The notes under the pieces were generated by a model. That model had not been told where the DNA came from, made no database searches, and saw only the letters and a list, made by a program, of their open reading frames with translations. Shown here piece after piece: positions 50,761 to 59,096 of a DNA stretch of 64,000 nucleotides. Numbering within the stretch: the first letter of the stretch is position 1; every line of letters begins with the position of its first letter. Location of the stretch: NCBI GenBank assembly GCA_938035945.1, contig CALHOU010000019.1, positions 1 through 64,000 of the forward strand, read 5' to 3'. This stretch comes from an uncultured Granulosicoccaceae bacterium. Lineage in GTDB: Bacteria; Pseudomonadota; Gammaproteobacteria; Granulosicoccales; Granulosicoccaceae. The position numbers and the translations under genes are program-made.

Positions 50761-50952
50761 ATGCTAAAGGCTAGGCAGACGCTTATGAATAAGAAAGTAG
50801 ATGATATTCCGTTTGGTGTGTTCCCACGTCCAACCTTGTCTCAATTAGAAGCATTGCTTGATGACCGGCAAGTTAAAGACAGACGTAAGAAAAAGGTGGC
50901 TATCCACTTTGAAGAAAGACGTAAACGACAACGACGAGTTAATGTTGACTAA
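50761..50952 (+). CDS. small basic hypothetical protein (63 aa)
   Basis: Ends RQVKDRRKKKVAIHFEERRKRQRRVNVD; ggaga upstream of ATG. Confidence 0.45.
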   Translation: MLKARQTLMNKKVDDIPFGVFPRPTLSQLEALLDDRQVKDRRKKKVAIHFEERRKRQRRVNVD

Positions 50953-51111
50953 GCTGTACGACGAAACCCTAGGAGCTTCATGGCTCTTTTTTTTCGTGTC
51001 GATCTTCAGCTCAGCTAAACGCTAATACAGTTCATTTCTAACTTTGTGGGCGTTCGGCAAAATGTTGACGCGCTTTTACTGTCGGTAACAATCAAAAGAC
51101 GAATAAAAAAC

Positions 51112-51135
51112 GGCGCTCAGAAGCGCCATTTCTTT
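51112..51135. terminator. probable bidirectional terminator
   Basis: aaaaaac-ggcgct-caga-agcgcc-atttcttt. Confidence 0.65.
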
Positions 51136-51176
51136 ATCGCGATCACTAAAACTAATGTTATCCGGTATTTAAGCAA

Positions 51177-51779
51177 TTAAGATTTTAAATGCCGCGACAA
51201 AAACTCGATACGGTCTTGCCCCCAAAACAACTCACCGTCAACTATATAGGTTGGCGATCCAAACACATCATTGTTATGTGCCTCGTCCGTTGTTGCCTGT
51301 AATTGTTTTGCATAAGCATCCTGCTTGGCTTTTTCCAACAAATCACTGCCTGCAAGCCCCACCGATTCAGCGATTTCGATCAAGGTTGCTTCATCGGCTA
51401 TGTTTTTCTCCTGTGCCCAAACCGCGGTCAAAACGGCGTCACTAAAATCGGCCGCCTGGGCATTGCCCGTAGCCCCATCTGCCGCAAACACCATTTGTGC
51501 TGCCAGCGCTTGATTGGTTGGGAAATGTGCCGGCGTAAAATTAATTGGCACATCTAAGTGCGCTGCCCAACGCTTGAGCTCATCCATACGAAAACGCTGT
51601 CTGGATGGGTGGCGTTTCGCAGGTGGCAGGCCCCCCATTTCATCGAAGGTTTGCATCACATCGATGGGCTTGTAGTTCACCACCACGTCGTTGTTCGCTC
51701 GCACTTGGTTGAATTGTTTTATAGCCAAGTAACTCCAGGGGGAGATTAAAAAGTGGTAGTAATCAATGGTTTTGCTCAT
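51177..51779 (-). CDS. 2-hydroxychromene-2-carboxylate isomerase / DsbA-family protein
   Basis: IDYYHFLISPWSYLA; NDVFGSPTYIVDGELFWGQDRIEFL. Confidence 0.88.
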   Translation of the reverse strand: MSKTIDYYHFLISPWSYLAIKQFNQVRANNDVVVNYKPIDVMQTFDEMGGLPPAKRHPSRQRFRMDELKRWAAHLDVPINFTPAHFPTNQALAAQMVFAADGATGNAQAADFSDAVLTAVWAQEKNIADEATLIEIAESVGLAGSDLLEKAKQDAYAKQLQATTDEAHNNDVFGSPTYIVDGELFWGQDRIEFLSRHLKS

Positions 51780-51936
51780 GGTGATCTAGTCAGCCTCGTT
51801 GTATTCATTGTCTAATTGCGCCCAGTATAGCGCTTAGCCTGTTCTGATAGCGACATCAGGAAAATCAGGTGATAGGCACCGTGCTTTTTTGGTCGATAAG
51901 CTGTATAAATCTCGCCCCGTTAAACGAATTGTTGCC

Positions 51937-53280
51937 ATGTTCGGTGTTCTGAAAAATACCTGGCCCCTTATGCTTGGAATGCTATTGCTGATGCTCGGCA
52001 ATGGCTTACAAGGCACCCTGCTCGGTGTGCGTGGTGCGCTGGAAAATATAGATTCGGCGACCATGGGTTACGTCATGTCCGCCTACTTCATAGGATTCCT
52101 GGGTGGGTCCAAAGCTGCGCCCTGGTTGTTACGCCGAGTCGGACACATTCGCGTGTTTGCAGCCTTGGGGTCGTTGGTCTCAGCAGCGTTCATTTTGTAT
52201 GCAGCCGTCGTACACCCGTTGGCATGGCTGTTTTTGCGTCTGGTTGTTGGCTTTTGTTTCTCAGGAATATACGTGGTGGCAGAGAGCTGGCTGAACAATG
52301 CCAGTTCGAATGAAAGCCGAGGCCAATCTTTATCGCTGTACTTGATCGTGCAAATGTTGGGCATCGTATTGGGCCAACTGCTGCTTAACTTGGCAGACCC
52401 AGGCGGCTACGACTTATTCGTGCTCATTACGGTTTTAGTTTCGGTGTCATTCGCGCCCATATTGTTGTCTGTGTCACCTGCGCCTGTGTTTGAAACCACC
52501 AGCGCCCTGTCGATCAAAGACCTTATAGATGCATCACCACTGGCCTGTTTCGGTACTTTATTGCTCGGCGGTGTATTTGCAACTCTGTTTGGTATGGCGC
52601 CCATATACGCAACCCAAAGCGGGTTTAGCATTGCGCAAGTATCGTACTTTATATCCGCCATCTACCTTGGCGGCATGTTGTTACAGTACCCAATAGGCTG
52701 GTTATCAGATCGCTATGACCGCCGAATTCTTATTATCGGCGTAACGGCTATTTGCGCGATCGTATCGGTTGCCGGCTTATTCTTCAGTAATAACTTTCCC
52801 GTGCTCGTGCTTATCGCATTTGTTATAGGTGGCACATCTAATCCACTGTATTCATTACTACTGGCTTACGCGAACGACTACATGGAAGCCGATCAAATGG
52901 CCGCTACGTCAGGTGGGTTGTTATTCATTAATGGCTTAGGTGCGATGACCGGCCCGATACTTGTGGGTTACGCAATGACAGAATTTGGCAACCACTGGTT
53001 CTTTATCACCATCTCAGCGTTGATGGCCATCATATGTGTTTACGGAATTTATCGAATGACTCAACGCAGTTACGATATTGCACCAGAAGATGCTGCACCA
53101 CACGTTGTACTTACCAGCCGTACCACCGCTGTTGGACAGGAGCTAGCCATTGAAGCCGCAGACGAGGCCCAATTGGATTTACTCGAAGAGGCTGATGAAG
53201 CGACCGAATATGACAGCCATGACTCACAAGTCGTTGATCGCTACGATGCTTTCAATGAAGACAGTGGCAGGAAACCATAG
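51937..53280 (+). CDS. MFS transporter
   Basis: 12-TM MFS; GWLSDRYDRRILI loop; acidic C-terminal tail. Confidence 0.85.
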   Translation: MFGVLKNTWPLMLGMLLLMLGNGLQGTLLGVRGALENIDSATMGYVMSAYFIGFLGGSKAAPWLLRRVGHIRVFAALGSLVSAAFILYAAVVHPLAWLFLRLVVGFCFSGIYVVAESWLNNASSNESRGQSLSLYLIVQMLGIVLGQLLLNLADPGGYDLFVLITVLVSVSFAPILLSVSPAPVFETTSALSIKDLIDASPLACFGTLLLGGVFATLFGMAPIYATQSGFSIAQVSYFISAIYLGGMLLQYPIGWLSDRYDRRILIIGVTAICAIVSVAGLFFSNNFPVLVLIAFVIGGTSNPLYSLLLAYANDYMEADQMAATSGGLLFINGLGAMTGPILVGYAMTEFGNHWFFITISALMAIICVYGIYRMTQRSYDIAPEDAAPHVVLTSRTTAVGQELAIEAADEAQLDLLEEADEATEYDSHDSQVVDRYDAFNEDSGRKP

Positions 53281-53302
53281 TCAATGCTGCTATCGCTACC
53301 TG

Positions 53303-53806
53303 TTATTGCTTTATTCTCGCGAAAATATGCTCATCCAGAAACCCGCCTTCGGACTCCCTGAACACAGAACATTCGTGCACACCCTCTAGATTATATCCAC
53401 ACTTTTCCAGCAACCGCATCGATGCCTTATTAGGCCCCAACACAGGCGCGAACAACCGCCTAGCATTGGTATTGTGAAAAACATAATCTGTCATGTGCGA
53501 TAAAGCATTAAAACCGTATCCCTTTTTCCAGTGATCTTGCCCGATCCAGTAACCTATTTCCCACGAAAACCTGTCTTCCATAACACCTGGTGTAGCACCT
53601 ATCGAACCAATACATTCCCCATCCAAGTCGATTGCTCTATGCATGCCCCGCAGCGCTTTATGCCCAACGCTAATCCACCATATGGAATCGTTTAATGTGT
53701 AAGGAGACGGAAACGATTGGAAAAGATAACGGGCTACATTTGGATTGTTAGCATGCTTTTGGTTAGACTCGGCATCTTGCTCTTTGTATTCTCGAATGCT
53801 AATCAT
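53303..53806 (-). CDS. GNAT N-acetyltransferase (RimJ/RimL-like)
   Basis: IGYWIGQDHWKKGYGFNALSHMTDYVF; NKASMRLLEKCGYNLEGV. Confidence 0.85.
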   Translation of the reverse strand: MISIREYKEQDAESNQKHANNPNVARYLFQSFPSPYTLNDSIWWISVGHKALRGMHRAIDLDGECIGSIGATPGVMEDRFSWEIGYWIGQDHWKKGYGFNALSHMTDYVFHNTNARRLFAPVLGPNKASMRLLEKCGYNLEGVHECSVFRESEGGFLDEHIFARIKQ

Positions 53807-53905
53807 AACTTTTTCAACAAGGTTGTTAAGCAGGCATCATGGCCCCGCGCTACAGGGTTGTTTAAACAGAATTTTTTATATTGTTTAGCGCTATCACAAA
53901 ACCGG

Positions 53906-54517
53906 CTAACTGCGAAAAGCCACCGCTCCAGCAGCGCCTAACATTGACATAGCTGCAAACTTGTTTAACCACTTTATTGCTTTGGTACCACTTGCCATTC
54001 GCCGCCCTCTGTCGGCTAAAAAGGTATAAAAAACCAATACCGATGTCCAGACCACGACAATAGTTAAACCAAAACTCAATGCCGTAGCAATGGAAAGTAC
54101 TTCAATGTTCATAAATGCAGGAAGCAAGGCCAAGTAAAAGCCGACTGCCTTCGGGTTCCCCAGTGGCAGGGCTAACGCCAATGTAAAGCTGCGTAGTCCA
54201 TGACTGTTTGGCGGTTCAATGCTCGTACTAGATGAGCCAGTACTCCATGCGTTGTAGGCAAGATAGAGTAAATAGCCGATGCCTATCCACTTTACGATCA
54301 GGAACAATCCGCTGTATGTTTTTGCTAAAGCGACCAATCCTAACAAAGCCATACCAAACAAGAATAGATCACCAATAACGAGACCAGCAATAAAGGGGAG
54401 CGTACGAATTAAACCAGCAGATGCTCCGCGGGACATGACCATCGCAATAGCAGGGCCGGGTGCAATAGAATCTATTGTGAAGATGATAAAGAATGCCCAA
54501 AGCAATTCCGGCTGCAT
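53906..54517 (-). CDS. LysE family exporter
   Basis: IDSIAPGPAIAMVMSRG; LPLGNPKAVGFYLALLPAF. Confidence 0.85.
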   Translation of the reverse strand: MQPELLWAFFIIFTIDSIAPGPAIAMVMSRGASAGLIRTLPFIAGLVIGDLFLFGMALLGLVALAKTYSGLFLIVKWIGIGYLLYLAYNAWSTGSSSTSIEPPNSHGLRSFTLALALPLGNPKAVGFYLALLPAFMNIEVLSIATALSFGLTIVVVWTSVLVFYTFLADRGRRMASGTKAIKWLNKFAAMSMLGAAGAVAFRS

Positions 54518-54553
54518 AGGATAGTACTCAACGCTAAGAATCTTTGTACTACA

Positions 54554-55447
54554 TTACCTTATCTGAGCCTTTTGAGCTTGTCGAGACAGCACTACCTCAC
54601 GATACAAAGTATAAAGCCCCATTAGGACAACGATTGTCGACCCAACTAATGTATAAATATCCGGCACCTCATCAAAAAACAAATAGGCAAACAGAATGGC
54701 CCAGAGCAGACCGGTGTAGCGATACGGCACAACATAAGCGATCTCGCCCGAGCGCATGCTTAATACGATAAATTGATAGCCAAAGAATAGAAAGACCGAA
54801 GCGGCGAGCAATGTCAGCAACTGGCCCGTGTTCATGGGTTGCCATGTCCCCATCCCTAAGGTTAGCACCATGCCTAACACCGCTATAAAAACAGCGGAAA
54901 ATCCAGATACCAACAGCGAAGGCACACTCGATGGCAACCTACGCGTTACCAGATCGCGAGCCGCTGCGAACACCACCGAGAAAAGAACCAAAATGGACGC
55001 CATATGGAAACCATCCAAACCAGGCCGAATAATAACGAGTACCCCAAACATACCAACCAATATCGCTAGCCAACGTCTCCATCCCACCGGCTCACCCAGA
55101 AACAGAGCAGCACCCAGCGTTACGGCCAAAGGTAAGGATTGCAAAATAGCGGTTAAATTGGCGAATGGTAGCTCGGTAAGTGCGCTTAAAAACAGTAAGG
55201 TTGCCCCACCTTCACAGATTGCGCGTAGGGTTATACGTTGACTGACTCCCTCTCGCCACCTTGGTAACAAACCGCGCTGCCAAACGATCAAGAGTATTAA
55301 CACGCTAAGAAAACAGCCCCGAATCCACATAACCTGGTGGGTTGGCAGGCTACCATCTAAAGATTTTATTAATAAATCATTGATGACAAAACCTAGCATC
55401 GCTACCATCATGTAAATACTAGCGCGTATATTTGGAGATACATTCAT
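54554..55447 (-). CDS. DMT superfamily (EamA) transporter
   Basis: 10-TM EamA pattern; FANLTAILQSLPLAVTLGAALFLGEPVGWRRWLAI. Confidence 0.85.
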   Translation of the reverse strand: MNVSPNIRASIYMMVAMLGFVINDLLIKSLDGSLPTHQVMWIRGCFLSVLILLIVWQRGLLPRWREGVSQRITLRAICEGGATLLFLSALTELPFANLTAILQSLPLAVTLGAALFLGEPVGWRRWLAILVGMFGVLVIIRPGLDGFHMASILVLFSVVFAAARDLVTRRLPSSVPSLLVSGFSAVFIAVLGMVLTLGMGTWQPMNTGQLLTLLAASVFLFFGYQFIVLSMRSGEIAYVVPYRYTGLLWAILFAYLFFDEVPDIYTLVGSTIVVLMGLYTLYREVVLSRQAQKAQIR

Positions 55448-55672
55448 TATCGCGATAGTATCGGAAAATGACGTTGAAGATGTTATCTAATATGGCGTGA
55501 GCTCTTTAACTGCTGTTTTATTTATTTGGCAGAATCCGTTGACCAACACTACATAGATTAAAATATTGCCACACAAAAACGAAACCCCTAAATGTAACAC
55601 CGTGAAATAGCGCTATTCCACCCAAACGTAAGGTATCTCAAAATACTGGAATGCTTCATGCATAGTGGTGGT

Positions 55673-56209
55673 ATGAAAGGTGTCATATTCGCATTCCTTG
55701 CCGACATGGTTGAGGACAAATTCGGTTTGGAAGCATGGGATTCCATACTGCACGAAACAAACCTAGACGGTATATACGTTTCGGCAGACACCTATGACGA
55801 CGAGCAATTGTTTAGATTGGTGGAAGCCGCATCGGCCAAAACCGGTATTGACGCAGACGACCTTATAAGATCGTTCGGAAAATACTCGTTCGGAAAATTC
55901 CAGCAAATGCATCCAGATTTCTGCAATCCCAACTTTAGTCTAAAACAATTTTTACTAACCGTAGATAACGTAATTCATGTGGAGGTAAAAAAGCTACACC
56001 CCGACGCGATTCTTCCGTCTTTCAAATATGACGAAATCAGTGACAACGAATTGAGCATGTTTTACAACTCGCCAAGGAAATTGTGCATATTGGCAGAAGG
56101 GCTTATTGCGGGTGCTGCTGAGTTTTACGGAACTGAGTATGAGTTAAAGCACGATACATGCATGCACGATGGTGCAGACCACTGTCATCTGCATATAACG
56201 ATGGTTTGA
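55673..56209 (+). CDS. H-NOX (heme NO/O2-binding) domain protein
   Basis: MKGVIFAFLADMVEDKFGLEAWDSIL; VDNVIHVEVKKLHPDAILPSF (proximal His); MFYNSPRKLC (YxSxR). Confidence 0.93.
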   Translation: MKGVIFAFLADMVEDKFGLEAWDSILHETNLDGIYVSADTYDDEQLFRLVEAASAKTGIDADDLIRSFGKYSFGKFQQMHPDFCNPNFSLKQFLLTVDNVIHVEVKKLHPDAILPSFKYDEISDNELSMFYNSPRKLCILAEGLIAGAAEFYGTEYELKHDTCMHDGADHCHLHITMV

Positions 56210-56214
56210 TCGTC

Positions 56215-57681
56215 GTGGGAGAGAAGGACCCGCTAGAAAAGCAGCTTGAAATAGTACAACGAGCCTATTCTCGTGAAAAAAAGCGCCGCAAGTGTGCCGA
56301 AAAAATTCTTGAAGATAAATCCCGAACCTTATATTTGTCCCAACAAGAGCTTACGAATACGACTCAAGCTCTATCGATTGCATCAGATAAACTTGAAAAC
56401 CAAACTGAGTTACTTTCGGATCTCGCAGAAGATTATGATCGAGTAACCAAAGAATTGGCTTACGCTGCCAGAATTCAAAAAAGTCTTCTACCAAACTCCG
56501 TTAGCCATCCTGGATTCTGCGCGACAGGACAGCTCAAACCGGCTCAATTTATAGCTGGAGATGGTTACGATTTCTTCAATTTACGTGATGATATTTTAAG
56601 TTTCTATATTCTTGATGTGGCAGGGCACGGAATTGCCGCGGCCATGACATCGTTTGCCATTCAAATTCAACTTAACCCAAAACTTGATGGGATATGCCAA
56701 AAGCATCTTGCAGACTCTAAAAATATTGAAGAAGCCGTAAGTAACACGATTCTAGAAATAAATCACATTTTCTATCATGAGCACCGAGACTCTCAGTACT
56801 TTACGATGATTTACGGTCTCATAGACTTGAACACTGGCAGAGTAACTTTTGCACAAGCCGGTCACCCTCCTCCCATACAATGTAGTGTTAATTCAGGCAA
56901 AGCAATACCACATGGGAAGGGTGGCACACCTGTGGCAATGTTTGATAAACCTTCTTTTGGAATTTATCACTGCAACATGGAACCGGGAGACAAATTATGT
57001 ATTTATTCAGATGGTATTACAGAATGCAGAAACAAACATGATGAGGAATTTGGTGATGAGCGTCTGATTAATCTATTAGAACGTCACGCCCATCGTACAA
57101 TAAAAGAAACCACCGATTCTGTTATTGCAGAGATATGCACATGGAATGGCGGTGAAATATTTGAAGATGATTTATCCGTGCTTATAATAGAATACAAGAG
57201 CTTAGACGTAGAACATAGCACACCATCTGACCCAAAATTAATTTATAGCAACGCCTGCAAACTAAGCAATTTGACCAAAATACAGCAGGAAATTGAAATT
57301 TTTCTATCGGATTGTTATCAAGACGACATAACATTAAATTTTACAACGCTTGCCATCATTGAAGCCATGGCGAATACATTCGAGCATGGATTTCAATCTA
57401 TCGAGATTTCCGATCCAGAAATACGCATTACGATTAGCAAGGTTGCACAAAAGGTAACCGCTACCATTAAAGACAGTGGAGACACTATCCCAAAAAACGT
57501 ATTGGAACAAATGTCAAACACGGGTGTTAACATGCCTTCTACAGATGTTTCAAACGATGATTTACCTGTTTCTGGATGGGGTTTAAATTTAATAAATAGC
57601 GCCACATCGTCAGTACGCTACTATCAAATAGAAAATTTAAATCATCTCGAACTTACTTTCGATTGCCCAGAACACAAATAG
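56215..57681 (+). CDS. SpoIIE-type PP2C phosphatase with N-terminal coiled coil and C-terminal HATPase (RsbW-like) domain
   Basis: LAYAARIQKSLLP; DVAGHGIAAAM; YSDGITECRN; N-box EAMANTFEHG and GWGLNLI. Start uncertain (GTG 56215, TTG 56206, or ATG 56158). Confidence 0.88.
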   Translation: MGEKDPLEKQLEIVQRAYSREKKRRKCAEKILEDKSRTLYLSQQELTNTTQALSIASDKLENQTELLSDLAEDYDRVTKELAYAARIQKSLLPNSVSHPGFCATGQLKPAQFIAGDGYDFFNLRDDILSFYILDVAGHGIAAAMTSFAIQIQLNPKLDGICQKHLADSKNIEEAVSNTILEINHIFYHEHRDSQYFTMIYGLIDLNTGRVTFAQAGHPPPIQCSVNSGKAIPHGKGGTPVAMFDKPSFGIYHCNMEPGDKLCIYSDGITECRNKHDEEFGDERLINLLERHAHRTIKETTDSVIAEICTWNGGEIFEDDLSVLIIEYKSLDVEHSTPSDPKLIYSNACKLSNLTKIQQEIEIFLSDCYQDDITLNFTTLAIIEAMANTFEHGFQSIEISDPEIRITISKVAQKVTATIKDSGDTIPKNVLEQMSNTGVNMPSTDVSNDDLPVSGWGLNLINSATSSVRYYQIENLNHLELTFDCPEHK

Positions 57682-59096
57682 TTTAATCTCAGGAATTTCA
57701 TTAACCCTCTTTTCACCAGGGCCAGTCGATCTGTTGCCAAGAAGGTTGCATCCGCCATTAGTATATCGTCAATCGAACTTTGGCTGTTCAGTTCAATTTG
57801 GGCAGGCCCAAGAATGCCAACTGGATATTCGTCTCTGATAAATTGCCAGGGCTCACTACGACCAGCTAAGTCGTCCGGCCGGCATATTGATACACCAAAC
57901 CAATTCAACTCCCCTAGAAAAACATTGATTAAAAACGGAAGTTTGGACAGTGTGCTATTACGACAGCGAATCCTAAAGCTATTTATCTGATTTTGATTCT
58001 GACCTTTATGACGTGCACTACCTAAGATACGAATACGCTCGATAGGCTTGAGCCCATTTTTCGTAAAAGCATCGAAGAAGGCGAACAACCAAGCCGGAAT
58101 TAATAGTAATAAGATTATACCGGCGACCATTCTTCCAACCACACCGGTGAATTGCGACAAGAAGGCTGTTTCTGTTAATCCACTGATTAGTTGATTGTCA
58201 TTAAGTGTTAGTGATGTACCCAGGTCCACACGTATATAGGTATTGCGCCAAAGTATCGCATTTTCAATATTAAGACGTTCACCTACAAAGGTATTGTCCA
58301 GAATAACGCTGTTGGATATCCGTGTATGTCGATCTACTATGACATTATTACCCACTAAGACGGAGCCTTTGCATTGAACCGATTTCTCTAATCGACAGCC
58401 CTCACCAACCAACATCTCTCCATACTCAAGGTTTCCAGAATCTACTATCGATCTCGATCCCGCTACTAAACCTGGCGATATTTCCTTACCACGAAGTAGT
58501 ATGCCGTTGTAACGGTGGCGAACAACAGCCATGTTTGAAGCTAAGTAGCTCTCGAGAGAGCTTATCCTAGTACAATGCTCCATGTGCAACTGAACCTTAG
58601 CAAAACCATGTTTTGCCACCGATAATCGTGCTGCTCGCACTGAGTCAAAAAAATAGACACCAACATCGACCTCATTGAGCATACCTAGGACAGACGGTTT
58701 GTTTACTAAACACATCTGCTGTAAAGCCTCTTTAATTTCAAAGGACCTAAATACGCTTGCATCTAGTATTAAGTAAGAACATTCATTATCAGGCCGCTCC
58801 TGATCTATAAACTTGGCAGCATCCGTATTTCCGCGAGTCGTGGTATAGGTAATATTCATACCCCAGCGCTCGCCACTTCCAACAAACTCTCGAACCTGTC
58901 CGGCAAAACTGCACACTAGCAACTGAACTTCACGTACAGATAAGGGTATCAGCGACTCCAGCACGTGCTCAATAAGCGGCTTTCCACCTATCGGCAGCAT
59001 TGCTACATTTGTCGTATCTGTTAACGGTTTGAGTAACTCTCCCGCATTGTCTGCTATTACAACGACCTTTATCTCTTTTTCTAGCTCATATTCCAT
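57642..59096 (-). CDS. fusion: degenerate NTP-transferase-like + left-handed beta-helix + sugar-transferase-like C-terminus
   Basis: PIGGKPLIEHVLESL; hexapeptide-like VLVGNNVIVDRHTRISNSVILDNTFVG; LSKLPFLINVFLGELNWFGVSICRP resembles LxxLPQLINVLKGEMSLVGPRP. Confidence 0.7.
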   Translation of the reverse strand: MEYELEKEIKVVVIADNAGELLKPLTDTTNVAMLPIGGKPLIEHVLESLIPLSVREVQLLVCSFAGQVREFVGSGERWGMNITYTTTRGNTDAAKFIDQERPDNECSYLILDASVFRSFEIKEALQQMCLVNKPSVLGMLNEVDVGVYFFDSVRAARLSVAKHGFAKVQLHMEHCTRISSLESYLASNMAVVRHRYNGILLRGKEISPGLVAGSRSIVDSGNLEYGEMLVGEGCRLEKSVQCKGSVLVGNNVIVDRHTRISNSVILDNTFVGERLNIENAILWRNTYIRVDLGTSLTLNDNQLISGLTETAFLSQFTGVVGRMVAGIILLLLIPAWLFAFFDAFTKNGLKPIERIRILGSARHKGQNQNQINSFRIRCRNSTLSKLPFLINVFLGELNWFGVSICRPDDLAGRSEPWQFIRDEYPVGILGPAQIELNSQSSIDDILMADATFLATDRLALVKRGLMKFLRLNYLCSGQSKVSSR

